Assembly (NCBI RefSeq): GCF_002754475.1
Contig: NZ_PEFL01000002.1
Span: 372,001-436,000, forward strand
DNA length: 64,000 bases
Direction of reading: 5' to 3'
Source: Comamonas sp. 26
Lineage (GTDB): Bacteria; Pseudomonadota; Gammaproteobacteria; Burkholderiales; Burkholderiaceae_C
The notes beneath the pieces were generated by a model. The model was given only the letters and a program-made list of their open reading frames with translations. It ran no database searches and was not told where the DNA came from. Each line of letters opens with the position of its first letter. Positions within the stretch are counted from its first letter, which is position 1. This document shows, in pieces, positions 45,592 through 56,152 of this stretch. The translations under genes and the position numbers were made by a program.

Positions 45592-46332
45592 TCACTGCAA
45601 CTTGCGCACGCGCACCGCTGCCAGCAATCGCACCAACTCCGCAGACCACGACTCCGATTCGTAGTGCCAGAACACTGTCCATGGCTTGGCGTCACCAGCA
45701 GATAGATGCAACTGCTTGGCGCGGCGACTACCAAGGCCAGTGGTAGGCAATCGCAGCCGTGCATTGAATGCTTTAAAGCTTGGCTCACCACCGCCAGGGT
45801 CCAGCAGCAAGATGCGCTGCGGCTGATGCTTTGATCCAGAAGCCATGCCTTCCACACCGACCGCCAATGCCCAGTGCTTGGTGCGCTGGTGTTTGACCGA
45901 TGCAAATGCCACCGCCACCAGCTCACCGCGCATCAACCAGTCCAGCGCATGTCTATCCACATGCTCTTTGGCTCCGTACTTGGCAGTCAACTTCAAAGGC
46001 AGCTCTAGGCTTTTGACCAACTCCACCCACTCTTTGGCATAGATGCCGCTGAAGTACTTCGGACCGAATGCATTCCAGACCGCTGCGGCCACGCCGTACT
46101 TTCGCTGGCTCATGTCGTACATGGCCGAAGCTTTGGCCAGATCGAAGATCACTAAGAGCATCGCCAGTACGTGCGTTCCGCAAGCGCCGTCGAGCATGGA
46201 TTGCTGCATAAAGCAGCGCACCGGCTCTTGGCGCTGCTGCTGAACGGTCAGCGCATGGCCGGTCTGCAATGCGGCATGCACGCGCTGGAATCCATAGCGC
46301 TGTGGTGCAGAGATAGACGTTCCTTGACGCAT
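45592..46332 (-). CDS. Papain-like (C39-type) cysteine peptidase-like protein
   Basis: A 246-aa protein with the layout of a C39-like peptidase. Gln 43/44 in CFMQQSMLDGACGTHVL provides the oxyanion residue and Cys 51 the nucleophile; His 153 in TKHWALAVGV and Asp 178 in ILLLDPGGG complete the triad. It lacks a signal peptide or transporter domain, so it is not a bacteriocin-exporter peptidase. It begins at an ATG overlapping the upstream gene's TGA (TGATG), so it is translationally coupled to the plasmid-type protein. A role in conflict or processing of an element protein is possible but not shown. Confidence 0.7.
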   Translation of the reverse strand: MRQGTSISAPQRYGFQRVHAALQTGHALTVQQQRQEPVRCFMQQSMLDGACGTHVLAMLLVIFDLAKASAMYDMSQRKYGVAAAVWNAFGPKYFSGIYAKEWVELVKSLELPLKLTAKYGAKEHVDRHALDWLMRGELVAVAFASVKHQRTKHWALAVGVEGMASGSKHQPQRILLLDPGGGEPSFKAFNARLRLPTTGLGSRRAKQLHLSAGDAKPWTVFWHYESESWSAELVRLLAAVRVRKLQ

Positions 46333-46703
46333 CAATACTCCGATGGAAGCAGTAGCGTTGTGGCCGAGCGGTCAGCTTCTGTGATGATCCACAGGGTAGG
46401 CAAGCTGCTGCGTTTGTCTTGCGGCGTCTGCTGCAGCGCTTCTGCACCCACCAGCCGGTAAACGCTCATCACGCGCATACGTTGCCGAACGGCTGCCTCG
46501 TTAGTGGCTTTGTCTTCATCACAGCAGTCACCCCAATCGCCATGCACATGGCGTGATACCAATGCCAAGGCACTGAAGCCGGTTTGCTCTAGCAGCTCCA
46601 AAGCGGCAGGCGTTGCCACCAACTGGCCGAGAGCAAAGCGCGGCGCATTGCTCATCAAAGTCATGCGGTGTGCCGCAACAGAACGAGAAGAATTTGCTGA
46701 CAT
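46332..46703 (-). CDS. Conserved mobile-element protein (plasmid-related type)
   Basis: A 123-aa protein of a family widespread on integrative elements and plasmids: FALGQLVATPAALELLEQTG, ALVSRHVHGDWGDCCDEDKA and the C-terminal WIITEADRSATTLLLPSEY. The start at 46703 is favoured by AAGGAG eight bases upstream. Function unknown. It precedes and is coupled to the C39-like peptidase gene. Confidence 0.85.
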   Translation of the reverse strand: MSANSSRSVAAHRMTLMSNAPRFALGQLVATPAALELLEQTGFSALALVSRHVHGDWGDCCDEDKATNEAAVRQRMRVMSVYRLVGAEALQQTPQDKRSSLPTLWIITEADRSATTLLLPSEY

Positions 46704-46810
46704 GGAAGTACTCCTTGGTTGAACGTCAGACACAAGAACTCCACGTGCGAATCGCCGACGCCGCTGCCCCATACGGGCGAGCGCAGTCCTCCGCATGCGT
46801 GGAAACGGAT

Positions 46811-46836
46811 AAAAAATGGACCGGCAAAGCGGTCCA
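46811..46836 (-). terminator. Rho-independent terminator upstream of the plasmid-type gene
   Basis: TGGACCG (46817-46823) pairs with CGGTCCA (46830-46836); on the minus strand six Ts follow (A6 at 46811-46816). It terminates the 46907-47593 gene, so the downstream pair has its own promoter. Confidence 0.85.
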
Positions 46837-46906
46837 TCAAGAGATACAGAAATCAGAGCAGCGGCGACTTCACATCGCCATCACAGGCCAAGCCACCGGC
46901 GCTGTG

Positions 46907-47593
46907 CTAAATCGACAGTCCCACCACAGCGAGAAGCTCAGCATCTGTCGCATAGCTGAGACTTAGTGCTTGAACCGTTGCCGGCCATATGCCCAGCAAC
47001 GACTTCAAGTCAGTATTGGCGTCGCACGGCTCATACTGATCCAGCACGCCAAGCAGGCTCAGTTGCTCATCCAGCGCCACATCGACAGCGGCCAGATCAA
47101 CACGCCACCATTCAGCCAGCAGAGCACGCAGGGATGAAGCTGGTAGTTCAAAACACGGCCACGCCGCACCGCCATAGTCCAGGTATGCACACAGCAGCCG
47201 CAGCCACTCAGCCGAAGACAAGTCCAAGTGCTTACGAAGCCGCTCCAGATTGCGAGCCGCTGGTGCTACATCTACCGGCAGTGCTGGGCACGGTGCAGCC
47301 ATCAAGCGCTCCACTACCAGATCAGGCTCCATTGGCTGATCCGGCATCATTGAACCAAGGAAGGTTGGCACTTCAAAAAAGCATGGACTCTGCGCATGGC
47401 CCAGCACCGGCCAGTACAGCAACTCCAGATCGCGTGACACATCCGCCAGTTGCTGTGCATCGAGCACATCTACCAGCACCAGCAACAAGCGCTGCAGCAT
47501 CAGTATGCGGTGATGGCGGCGAAACGCCAGATTGCTCAGCGAATTCAATCCAATGAGAAAACAAGGATTGGGATTAAAACTCTGCACGCTCAT
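46907..47593 (-). CDS. Hypothetical island protein, 228 aa
   Basis: A helical, leucine-rich protein with no family I recognise. It includes SLSNLAFRRHHRILMLQRLL, then LVLVDVLDAQQLADVSRDLE, and LSSAEWLRLLCAYLDYGGAA. The pattern recalls N-terminal helical parts of mobile-element AAA proteins, but no P-loop is present. It has its own terminator and an AT-rich upstream region of about 345 bp. Confidence 0.6.
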   Translation of the reverse strand: MSVQSFNPNPCFLIGLNSLSNLAFRRHHRILMLQRLLLVLVDVLDAQQLADVSRDLELLYWPVLGHAQSPCFFEVPTFLGSMMPDQPMEPDLVVERLMAAPCPALPVDVAPAARNLERLRKHLDLSSAEWLRLLCAYLDYGGAAWPCFELPASSLRALLAEWWRVDLAAVDVALDEQLSLLGVLDQYEPCDANTDLKSLLGIWPATVQALSLSYATDAELLAVVGLSI

Positions 47594-47938
47594 ATTGAAA
47601 CCATCAATATCTAATAATGCTGCACCGCACTACAAATAATGCATATTTATCCGTGCATAATGGTATTATATCAATAATATAAGAAAATGCCGTATTTTTA
47701 GCGGTTTTATGGCTATTTAAGCCATATATACAGAACAACTACATAAACTCAGCAAAAACGCTGAATTGCAAGTCGTTCGTTGTAGTAACTCAAATCCCCA
47801 GCCATCCCTCAAAACCAGCAGTAGACGCGCCTGTAGCAATGGCGTACCCCACCTGCGCGTGCTTTGAAGCTGGCTGAATCCCATTCAAATCCTGACTATC
47901 GATAATCAATCGTTATCGATATTTAAACTGGAGATTTC
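47594..47938. other. AT-rich divergent control region
   Basis: Strongly AT-rich block between two divergent genes, with stretches such as TATTATATCAATAATATAAG near 47670-47690 and AAATATCGATAACGATTGAT-type text near 47895-47925 (read on the minus strand), an imperfect palindrome. It should hold the promoters of the 228-aa gene and of the second recombinase. I see no further gene. Confidence 0.55.
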
Positions 47939-48931
47939 ATGAGCAATAAACACTCGACAATTTCAGTCGCTGGAAAATCTCACACTCGAAAAACAGTGAA
48001 AAATATCACAAATCGGATTACAAAGAATAAGATAGTAAAAAGCGGCTCAGTTCAAGAATATATGGATGCAAGTCAAGCCGGCGCCACAAAGCGAGCCTAC
48101 GGCTCAGACTTGCGGCACTTCCTGGCACATGGTGGCGCGATGCCTTGCACGCCCAAGCGCTTGGCAAAGTATCTGGCTGAGTCTGCAAACGATGGCTTGG
48201 CTGTTGCCACACTGGAGCGCCGCGTCACCGCAATCCACAAGGCGCATGTCGATCAAAAGCACGGATCACCAGCGCACAGCGAAATCGTCAGACAAGTCAT
48301 GCAGGGCATACGCCGCACGCTCGGCACCAAGCAGCGGCAAGTGAAACCACTTACAAAAGATGACTTGCTGCCCGCACTTGAAACCATAGAGAGCGTTCAC
48401 ATGCCGGTCAGAGCAGCGCGAGACCGAGCGATTCTATTGATCGGCTTTGCGTCGGCCATGCGCCGATCTGAGCTCGTTGGCGTGTGCGTGGAGCATTTGA
48501 CGTTTTCACCGGCAGGGCTTGAAATTGAACTACCAGTCAGCAAGACGGATCAGGAACAGCACGGTCGCACCGTATTTATCCCGCGAGCCAATGGCAGTCA
48601 CTGCCCGGTCACCGCACTGATGTGTTGGCTTAAGACCGCAGGCATCAGAACGGGGCATGTTTTTAGGTCCGTCAACCGCTACGACGGCATTGCCACGCAA
48701 GGATTGACGCCGCAGTCGGTGGCTCTCATTGTGAAGGGTGCCATGGCACAAGCCGGAGCTGATGCTCGAATTTTCAGCGGCCACAGCCTGCGAGCAGGTT
48801 ACTGCACTACCGCCGCCGAGCAAGGCTTGCCGTCTTGGCAGATACGTATGCAGACGGGGCACAAATCCGATGTGACACTGGCACGATACATCCGGAAATC
48901 CGACTGGCAAAAAGCGCAAAGTCTGCTGTGA
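47939..48931 (+). CDS. Tyrosine recombinase (XerC/D-like), second integrase
   Basis: A 330-aa tyrosine recombinase. SAM-like core-binding domain (about 40-130) with YMDASQAGATKRAYGSDLRH and catalytic domain with Arg I in GFASAMRRSELVGV, box II HSLRAG, His III in TGHKSDVTLARY and Tyr in the same motif. All key residues are present. CTGGAG precedes the ATG. It stands alone in the middle of the island, upstream of the type I restriction-modification operon, so it may belong to a smaller nested element. The N-terminus is basic (KSHTRKTVKNITNRITKNK). Confidence 0.9.
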   Translation: MSNKHSTISVAGKSHTRKTVKNITNRITKNKIVKSGSVQEYMDASQAGATKRAYGSDLRHFLAHGGAMPCTPKRLAKYLAESANDGLAVATLERRVTAIHKAHVDQKHGSPAHSEIVRQVMQGIRRTLGTKQRQVKPLTKDDLLPALETIESVHMPVRAARDRAILLIGFASAMRRSELVGVCVEHLTFSPAGLEIELPVSKTDQEQHGRTVFIPRANGSHCPVTALMCWLKTAGIRTGHVFRSVNRYDGIATQGLTPQSVALIVKGAMAQAGADARIFSGHSLRAGYCTTAAEQGLPSWQIRMQTGHKSDVTLARYIRKSDWQKAQSLL

Positions 48932-49023
48932 CCGGCGCAGGTCGCGCCAGAATTCGCACAGAGGTCATATGAGAATGCCGTATCGATTTTTTTGGTCATA
49001 CTCGTCTTTAAAATCAGGCCCTT

Positions 49024-50637
49024 ATGGCAAATCAACTTACCCTCGACACGCTCGAATCCTGGCTCTGGGAGTCAGCAAACATTCTGCGTGGTTCCATCGA
49101 CTCGTCGGACTTCAAGAACTACATATTTGGCTTGCTGTTTCTCAAGCGCTTCAACGACGTGTTCGATGAGCGAGTCCTTGCACTTCAAAAAGATGAAGGG
49201 CTTAGCGAGGTTGACGCCTTGGTTGAGGTGCAAGACAAGTGGGGCTCGTTTCCCAAAAGTGCTCGCTGGCCAAGCTTGATTGCCCAGACTGAAAACATTG
49301 GTGAGGCGCTGGACAAAGCATTCGCCACGATTGAAGCCCACAACACAGAGCTTCAGTATGTGTTGACGGCCACCCAGTACGGCGATAAGCGCGTGCTGTC
49401 AGATGCCACGCTCCAGCGCTTACTGCGTCACTTCAACCAGTACAAGCTGGGTAATGATGACCTTTATAAAGCTGACATGCTTGGCGACGCCTATGAGTAC
49501 CTGATCAAGCAGTTCGCTGATGATGCAGGCAAGAAGGGCGGAGAGTTCTACACCCCTAAGGCTGTGGTGCAATTGGTAGTAAAACTCATCGACCCACAAC
49601 CTGGTCATAGCGTGTACGACCCAACCTGCGGTAGTGGCGGCATGCTGGTGGAAAGTGCTGACCACATTGCTACATTGCCCAATGGTCTGCTGCTGGGCAA
49701 TAAGCCCAATGTGCTGTTATACGGGCAGGAAAAGAACCTTGGCACTTGGGCCATCGCCAAGCTCAACCTCTATCTGCACAACATGCGCGCCGAGATTGAG
49801 CGCGGTGACACCTTAGTCGAGCCCAAGCACCTTGCTGGTGATTACCTCAAAACCTTTGATCGAGTGATTGCCAACCCCCCATTTTCTGCGAAGGCCTGGT
49901 GGTCACCTCTGGAGCTTGCCAATGAATCCGAACAGGAAGATGGTAAGAAACCTAAGGCACCAAACTACAAACAGGTCAGTGACCCCTACGGGCGCTTTGT
50001 CTACGGCATCCCGCCGCGTGGCTATGCCGACCTCGCCTTCGCCCAACACATGCTGGCCAGCCTCAAGGCCGATGGCCGCATGGGCATCATCCTGCCGCAC
50101 GGAGTGCTATTCCGCAGTGGCGAAGAAGGCAAGATTCGCGAAGGCCTGCTGTTCGGCACCGATACCGCCAGCGGCAACCAGCCCGGTGACCTTATCGAGG
50201 CCATCATCGGTCTGCCCTCGGCCCTGTTCTACAACACCGGCATTCCGGCCTGTGTGCTCGTTCTGAACAAGCGCAAGCCTGCTGCACTCAAAGACAAGGT
50301 CATCATCATTGAAGCCAGTCGCGACTACCTCGAAGGCAAAGCCCAGAACAGCCTGCGCAGCGAGGACATCGCCCGCATTGCCGACACGCACAAAGCTGCT
50401 TTCGAGCAGCAGACCGAGGTGGAGAACTACTGCCGGGTCGTCACGCTGGACGAAATCCGCAACAACGACGGCAACCTCAATATTGCCCGATACATCGACA
50501 ACGGCGAAACCGAAAAAATCATCGATGTGGAAGCCACTTTGTCGCAGTTGGCGGCGCTGGCAGAAAAAGAAGCGCAGATTGATGCGCGACTAAATAGCTA
50601 TTTGGCTGAATTGGGTTTGCTGGAGGCTGACGCATGA
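49024..50637 (+). CDS. hsdM: Type I restriction-modification system, methyltransferase subunit HsdM
   Basis: HsdM adds methyl groups to adenine N6 within the sequence read by HsdS and forms the M2S methylase. The 537-aa protein has the N-terminal HsdM helical domain, motif [11 protein letters not shown] (residues 199-208) and the catalytic NPPF at 284-287 ([13 protein letters not shown]). Both motifs are intact. It overlaps hsdS by four bases (ATGA). It follows the second recombinase by 92 bp. Confidence 0.96.
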   Translation: MANQLTLDTLESWLWESANILRGSIDSSDFKNYIFGLLFLKRFNDVFDERVLALQKDEGLSEVDALVEVQDKWGSFPKSARWPSLIAQTENIGEALDKAFATIEAHNTELQYVLTATQYGDKRVLSDATLQRLLRHFNQYKLGNDDLYKADMLGDAYEYLIKQFADDAGKKGGEFYTPKAVVQLVVKLIDPQPGHSVYDPTCGSGGMLVESADHIATLPNGLLLGNKPNVLLYGQEKNLGTWAIAKLNLYLHNMRAEIERGDTLVEPKHLAGDYLKTFDRVIANPPFSAKAWWSPLELANESEQEDGKKPKAPNYKQVSDPYGRFVYGIPPRGYADLAFAQHMLASLKADGRMGIILPHGVLFRSGEEGKIREGLLFGTDTASGNQPGDLIEAIIGLPSALFYNTGIPACVLVLNKRKPAALKDKVIIIEASRDYLEGKAQNSLRSEDIARIADTHKAAFEQQTEVENYCRVVTLDEIRNNDGNLNIARYIDNGETEKIIDVEATLSQLAALAEKEAQIDARLNSYLAELGLLEADA

Positions 50638-51965
50638 GAGCCGGCAAGCAGGGCTACAAGGAAACCTCAGTCGGTTGGATACCCATTGACTGGGTGGCAA
50701 CAACACTAGGCAATGAAGTCGCAACAATTATCGGCGGAGGAACCCCTTCCAAAGAAGTAGCCGAGTATTGGGGAGGTGACATTCCGTGGGCGAGTGTCAA
50801 GGATTTTGTCGGTTCGCGATTGAACAAGACCCAAGACCGCATAACTCGTCAAGCAATTAAGGCAAGTGCCACCAATCTAATACCTGCAGGTACATTGATT
50901 ACACCAACAAGAATGGCGCTAGGACGTGTCGCTGTTTTTGACTGTGAAGTCGCCATCAATCAAGACCTGAAAGCTATTTTCCCTAAGTCATCATTGCTAA
51001 AAGAGTTTCTCTTTTACTGGTTTCAGGCCAACGCTGACCGCATTGAAGCAGCCGGTACCGGCTCTACTGTCAAAGGGATTCGGTTGGAGACACTGCGTGA
51101 GTTTTGGCTCGCACTTCCGTCACTCCCAGAACAACAAAAAATCGCCGCTATCCTGACAGCCGTGGATGACAAGCTGGATGTGATTGCGCGCCAGATTGAA
51201 GTCACCCAGACTCTCAAGCAGGGCCTGATGCAGACCCTGTTCAGCCGGGGTGTTGGCACCCAAGATGCCGATGGCCGCTGGGTGCCACACGCAGATTTCA
51301 AGGACAGTGAGTTGGGGGTGACTCCGGCAGGGTGGAAAGTTGGAGTAATCGGAAACTACGTAAGCGCACTTCGTTCCGGAGTTAGCGTAAATGCTGAAGA
51401 TAGAACCCACCAAGAGGGCGAAGTAGGTGTTCTTAAAGTCAGCGGCGTATTGAATGGCCAGTTCCGCCCAAATGAACACAAAACGGTATTGTCTGAGGAG
51501 CTTTCCCGAGTTGCTGAACCTGTAAAGCAAGGCCGAATTATTATTAGCCGCGCTAACACGCCAGCACTTGTAGGGGAGTCTGCTTATGTGGACTCAAGCC
51601 GACCAGACCTTTTCCTCCCGGACAAACTTTGGCAGACGCAAGCGTCTGATACGCCTCATTCAGTGAAGTGGCTTGCTTACTACCTGCAAAGCCCATCCGT
51701 ACGCCAAGAAATCAGCAAGGCGGCGACCGGAACCAGTGGAAGCATGAAAAACATTGCAAAACCTGCATTTTTGGGAATTCCAATGCCCCTCATACCTCTA
51801 CCTGAACAAGAAAAGATGGCAGATATATTGACCGCCGTTACATCGAAACTGACTGCTTTGGTCGGCAAGCAAGCCCACTTTCAAGCACTAAAGCGCGGCT
51901 TAATGCAAAAGCTACTGACGGGCGAGTGGCGGGTCAGCGTGGACGCCAGCGCGACCGGAGCGTAA
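50634..51965 (+). CDS. hsdS: Type I restriction-modification system, specificity subunit HsdS
   Basis: HsdS determines the bipartite DNA target. The 443-aa protein has two variable target-recognition domains (about 10-150 and 230-380), each followed by a conserved coiled-coil spacer: [20 protein letters not shown] with [14 protein letters not shown], and [20 protein letters not shown] with [13 protein letters not shown]. The normal two-TRD plan means an asymmetric target. Start overlaps hsdM by four bases; the LOTUS-type gene starts eight bases after its stop. Confidence 0.95.
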   Translation: MRAGKQGYKETSVGWIPIDWVATTLGNEVATIIGGGTPSKEVAEYWGGDIPWASVKDFVGSRLNKTQDRITRQAIKASATNLIPAGTLITPTRMALGRVAVFDCEVAINQDLKAIFPKSSLLKEFLFYWFQANADRIEAAGTGSTVKGIRLETLREFWLALPSLPEQQKIAAILTAVDDKLDVIARQIEVTQTLKQGLMQTLFSRGVGTQDADGRWVPHADFKDSELGVTPAGWKVGVIGNYVSALRSGVSVNAEDRTHQEGEVGVLKVSGVLNGQFRPNEHKTVLSEELSRVAEPVKQGRIIISRANTPALVGESAYVDSSRPDLFLPDKLWQTQASDTPHSVKWLAYYLQSPSVRQEISKAATGTSGSMKNIAKPAFLGIPMPLIPLPEQEKMADILTAVTSKLTALVGKQAHFQALKRGLMQKLLTGEWRVSVDASATGA

Positions 51966-51973
51966 GGGACTGG

Positions 51974-52870
51974 ATGGCGTCGCAAGCACTGCTCACCCCT
52001 GACTCCCCACTTGAACTGCAGCGTGATGTACAGCGCAAGCTGGGGCGGTGCTTGCTGCGCCTCCAACAATACGAAATCCTGCTCAAGGGATTGGTAGCTC
52101 ACAGCGACCTCGCCGGGTCTCCCGCAGAATTGCAAGCTGTGCGAGACGCTCAGGTGGCCAGCGCCCAGAAGAAGACCTTGGGCACCTTGGTCGGCATGCT
52201 GACCGAGCGCCATCTGGCCTTGGCTGATGACTGTGATAGCACCGAAGACCCACAGCAAGACAACAGTAGTCTATGGTGCCAGTTTCGTTTTCGGGTGCAA
52301 CTTGATGCCAGCCAGCACCAAGCGACAACCGCCGCACTTAAAGAGTTGGTGGACCTGCGCAATGAGCTGGTCCATCACTTTTTGCAGCGGTTCAACATCT
52401 GGGAGCATCAAGGCTGCATAGACGCAGACGCCTATCTCGATGCCAGCTACGAGACGATTGACGGCCATTACCTGACCTTGCGCGGGTGGGTTCAGACCTT
52501 GGAAAAAGCCCGTAGCGACATGGCTGCCTTCATGAAAACCGCGACGTTTGAGGACCTACTTGTGAACGGCATTGCGCCGGATGGTTCGGTGGACTGGCTC
52601 GCCAGCGGGGCCGTTCGCTGCCTGCGCGATGCGGAGTCTCGGTTCATGGTGGATGCGTGGACCCAGCTCAATACTGCAACCTCGTGGATTCGAGCCGAAC
52701 ACCCCGACCAAAATCCTCAGCGCTATGGCTGTGGCAGCTGGCGTCAAGTCATCCACGAGTCTCAGCAGTTTGAAATTCGCAGAGTAAAGAACAAGGAACA
52801 AGGCTGCGGCGAAGTTTGGTATCGCAGCCGCCTGGAGGAGAGCAGCATGCAAAGAAAGAAAAGCCCATGA
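51974..52870 (+). CDS. OST-HTH/LOTUS-domain protein embedded in the type I R-M operon
   Basis: A 298-aa soluble protein encoded between hsdS and hsdR. The first 190 residues are helical (HsdS-like? no TRD seen) with [19 protein letters not shown] and [20 protein letters not shown]. The C-terminal ~75 residues ([20 protein letters not shown], then [20 protein letters not shown], ending WYRSR) fit an OST-HTH/LOTUS winged-helix fold, known to bind RNA or nucleic-acid structures. It starts eight bases after hsdS and overlaps hsdR by four (ATGA), so it is part of the operon. A role in controlling the restriction complex is plausible but not shown. Confidence 0.72.
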   Translation: MASQALLTPDSPLELQRDVQRKLGRCLLRLQQYEILLKGLVAHSDLAGSPAELQAVRDAQVASAQKKTLGTLVGMLTERHLALADDCDSTEDPQQDNSSLWCQFRFRVQLDASQHQATTAALKELVDLRNELVHHFLQRFNIWEHQGCIDADAYLDASYETIDGHYLTLRGWVQTLEKARSDMAAFMKTATFEDLLVNGIAPDGSVDWLASGAVRCLRDAESRFMVDAWTQLNTATSWIRAEHPDQNPQRYGCGSWRQVIHESQQFEIRRVKNKEQGCGEVWYRSRLEESSMQRKKSP

Positions 52871-55800
52871 GCCAGTCACCTGAAAAGACTGGCGTTGAAA
52901 CGCCTGCCATCGAGTCGTTGGTCAAGCTGGGCTACACCCATCTGCCCGGTCACACAGTGCAAATGGAGCGCCGCCACCTCGCCCCGATAATTGAGGATGT
53001 GCTGCGCCCCCGGCTGCTGGCCCTGAACCCGTGGCTGGCCACTGCACCCGGTGGAGTGGATACGGCCCTGATTGAACTGCGCAAGCGCGTCAACGACGAG
53101 CTGCTGGTTGCAAACAAGGCGTTCTGGGAGCAGGTGGTGCACCGCTCGGACATTCAAGTGAAGGATGCCGAGGGCAAGCCGCGCAGCGTACGCTTCTTCG
53201 ATGCAAGTCAAGTAGTTCTCAACGACTTCCATGTCGTGGACCAATACGTCGGCAAGAATGCGGATGGCGACCTATTCCGTCCAGACCTGCTGCTGTTCGT
53301 CAACGGCTTACCGCTGGCCATCATCGAGTGCAAAGCTAGCCATCACCGCTTAGATGAAGCGCTCGCGCAACTGGATGGTTATCAAGCGAGCTTTCCGGCT
53401 CAATTCGTATTCAATCAAGTTTGCGTGGGTCTTAATCGTAGGCAAGGCTTGTATGGAGCCATCCTTACCAAGCCTGCCTTCTATGCACGCTACCGCTTGC
53501 AGGACGCAGAACTCGCGATGGTGGAGAAGACTCTGGGCACAGACCCGAGTGAGCAAGATCAGCTACTGTGGGCACTGTTTGAGCCCAGCCGCTTCCTGGA
53601 ACTCATCACCCACTGCGTCCTGTTTGAAACCCGCGATGGCAGGACCATCAAGAAGCTGCCACGCTACCAGCAATGGCGGGCTGTAAGCAAAGCCATCGCT
53701 CGATTGAAGGCAGAAAAGCCTATGGGCGGCGTAGTCTGGCACACCCAAGGTAGCGGTAAATCGTTAACCATGGCTCTGCTGGCTCGAATACTCAGGGCAG
53801 ATAGCACTGGGCTGAGCAACCCAACTGTGCTGGTTCTGACCGACCGCAAGGATTTGGACAAGCAAATCTTCGATACCTTCCACGCGGTAGGCATCAAGGC
53901 TATTCAAGCTGTCTCTGTCGATGGTCTGGTGAAGTTACTTGGGAATGACTATGGCAGTGTGTTTACCAGCACGGTGCAGAAATTCCAAGAGAGCGAAACT
54001 GCCACCGAAAGCGCTGACAGCACACCCGATGAAGAAAACGACTTGTTCCAATCCATCCGGCATAGGCGGCTGCGCGAAGACAAAGATTTCTTCATGGTTG
54101 AGGAGCGCAACGCCAATCATGGTTTGCATGACGATGATGGTGTACTGCTGGAAGCCAAATGGGAAGAAGTCGGCCGCGAAAAGGTCAACTTCCGCGTGTT
54201 AAGCGCCAAGCCCAATTTCTATGTCTTGGTTGATGAAGCCCATCGAAGCCAATACGATTTCTTGGCTGCCTTCATGCGGGCCAGCTTGCCCAACGCTAAG
54301 TTCATCGCATTCACCGGCACACCACTGCTGCATGATGACAAGCACACGCTGGCCGAGTTTGGCGGCGACACTTATATTGACGAATACCGCTTGCACGAGG
54401 CAGTTGCTGATGGTGCGACCTTACCCATCAAATACCGAGATGCTTGGGTTGAGCTTATTCCCAACTCCAAACTAGATCAGGCATTCAAAGATAAGTTTGC
54501 TCAAGAAGACGAAGCTCGGCAGCAAGCATTGAAGAAAGAGCTGCTTGCCAGATGGCGTAAGGCTGAAGGCCGTATGGAGCAGGTAGCAGCTCACTTGGTC
54601 GATCACTTTCTTACCAATGTGAAGGCCAAGGGGTTGAAGGCCATGCTGGTCTGTGATGGCCGCGACATGGCAATCCGGTACAAAGACCTACTGGATGCAT
54701 TGATGCAAGAGAGGCAAGCCAAGGGTCTGCCAACGTTTGAAAGTCGTGTAGTTATTTCCTTGGCGGGCGCAACGGCCTCCCGTACAGGAGCCAGCGAGCA
54801 GGCTGCAGCACAAACAGCCGGAGTCACCAAGGAAGCAATTCAGACCATTGAAGAGCGTGTCAGGGCCGAAATCAAGGCTGACAAGCAGCCAGTCGCTCTA
54901 CCAACAGAGCAAATATCCAACTTTGTCTCCAAGCTGTTCCCTTTGCCGTATGGCGATGAAGCCAAGGGGGCCGATGGGCAACAGCACGCAAATAACGTGG
55001 GCCTCATCATCGTGTCAGACATGCTGCTCACTGGATGGGATGCTCCCATTGTCAGCACCATGTACCTCGACAAGCCTCTGAAGGAGCATACCTTGCTGCA
55101 AGCCATTGCACGTGTGAACCGCACCATGGCAGGCAAAAACGCGGGCTACATCGTTGACTATCACGGCGTGGTTGAGCATCTCGACCACGCGCTGAAAATT
55201 TATGGTGGAGAGGTCAAACCGTCGCAAGTCTGGGAAGGGGTAGAAACTGAGCTTCCCAAGCTGCAGGCAACTCTTGAACGCATCCTGTCTTTGCTGCCAA
55301 AAAAGCATGACCCCGTTAGTCAACGCGAGGACTACAAAGAGGATGCTGAACGATTCTTGGACCCCGCCACGCGGTTAGATGCTGTCGAAGATTTCTTGGA
55401 ATTGGTAAAGCACTTTAACCGCAGCATCGACATTATCTTGCCCGATGTGCGCGCTGTTCCCTTTAAACCGTACTTCACGCTGCTTGCAGAAATCCGCCTG
55501 ATGCTGCGCGACAAGCTGCCAGACACCACGTACCGCGAACGCATCACCAAGCTGGAATCTGTATTGCTGCAGCAGTTGCTGGATGAGTACATTGACGCAA
55601 GCCCGGCTAAAAGCTTGCTTGGAAAAGATGTGTCCATTCTGGACGCCAGCGACATGGCTAGGTTAAAGAAGCTTGCGAGTCCTGGCAGTCAGGCGCTGGT
55701 GATGAAAAACCAGTTGAAGCACACCATCGCCACCGGCAAAGACAAAGACCCGGCATTTTTTGACAAACTGGCCGAAGAGCTTGAAAAGCTCCTGGCCGAA

Positions 55801-56151
55801 GAAGCGGTAGGCCGCATCAGTCAGGCTCAGTTCTTGGAGCAACTCGAACTGTTTGGTCAACGTATCAACGATAAAGACAATACAGGTTTCCAGCATCCTG
55901 CCCACTCGGCGGTCTATCACTATCTAGCAGCACTTCTGGGTGAGGCTACGGCTCGTATCGCCACAACGAAGCTGTTTGAGGACAACGACCTGAGCAAAAC
56001 CTTAGCGGCCGCCAATTGGAAGCAGATGTTCGACCTGCACCCAGATTTGCGCACGTTGCTGCACAAGCTGTTGATTCCGCTTGCGGGATGGGAGCGTTCG
56101 GTCGCAAGAGAGCATGCGAAGCGCATACTGGACATTCTGCTGAAGAACTGA
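52867..56151 (+). CDS. hsdR: Type I restriction-modification system, restriction subunit HsdR
   Basis: HsdR translocates DNA by ATP hydrolysis and cuts unmodified DNA at a distance. The 1094-aa protein has the N-terminal PD-(D/E)xK nuclease ([20 protein letters not shown], residues about 138-156), superfamily 2 helicase motif [14 protein letters not shown] (about 291-303), motif [12 protein letters not shown] (about 455), motif [12 protein letters not shown] and the later [19 protein letters not shown]. All are intact. The start at 52867 overlaps the LOTUS-type gene by four bases. It ends two bases before the metallopeptidase gene. Confidence 0.96.
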   Translation: MSQSPEKTGVETPAIESLVKLGYTHLPGHTVQMERRHLAPIIEDVLRPRLLALNPWLATAPGGVDTALIELRKRVNDELLVANKAFWEQVVHRSDIQVKDAEGKPRSVRFFDASQVVLNDFHVVDQYVGKNADGDLFRPDLLLFVNGLPLAIIECKASHHRLDEALAQLDGYQASFPAQFVFNQVCVGLNRRQGLYGAILTKPAFYARYRLQDAELAMVEKTLGTDPSEQDQLLWALFEPSRFLELITHCVLFETRDGRTIKKLPRYQQWRAVSKAIARLKAEKPMGGVVWHTQGSGKSLTMALLARILRADSTGLSNPTVLVLTDRKDLDKQIFDTFHAVGIKAIQAVSVDGLVKLLGNDYGSVFTSTVQKFQESETATESADSTPDEENDLFQSIRHRRLREDKDFFMVEERNANHGLHDDDGVLLEAKWEEVGREKVNFRVLSAKPNFYVLVDEAHRSQYDFLAAFMRASLPNAKFIAFTGTPLLHDDKHTLAEFGGDTYIDEYRLHEAVADGATLPIKYRDAWVELIPNSKLDQAFKDKFAQEDEARQQALKKELLARWRKAEGRMEQVAAHLVDHFLTNVKAKGLKAMLVCDGRDMAIRYKDLLDALMQERQAKGLPTFESRVVISLAGATASRTGASEQAAAQTAGVTKEAIQTIEERVRAEIKADKQPVALPTEQISNFVSKLFPLPYGDEAKGADGQQHANNVGLIIVSDMLLTGWDAPIVSTMYLDKPLKEHTLLQAIARVNRTMAGKNAGYIVDYHGVVEHLDHALKIYGGEVKPSQVWEGVETELPKLQATLERILSLLPKKHDPVSQREDYKEDAERFLDPATRLDAVEDFLELVKHFNRSIDIILPDVRAVPFKPYFTLLAEIRLMLRDKLPDTTYRERITKLESVLLQQLLDEYIDASPAKSLLGKDVSILDASDMARLKKLASPGSQALVMKNQLKHTIATGKDKDPAFFDKLAEELEKLLAEEAVGRISQAQFLEQLELFGQRINDKDNTGFQHPAHSAVYHYLAALLGEATARIATTKLFEDNDLSKTLAAANWKQMFDLHPDLRTLLHKLLIPLAGWERSVAREHAKRILDILLKN

Positions 56152-56152
56152 C

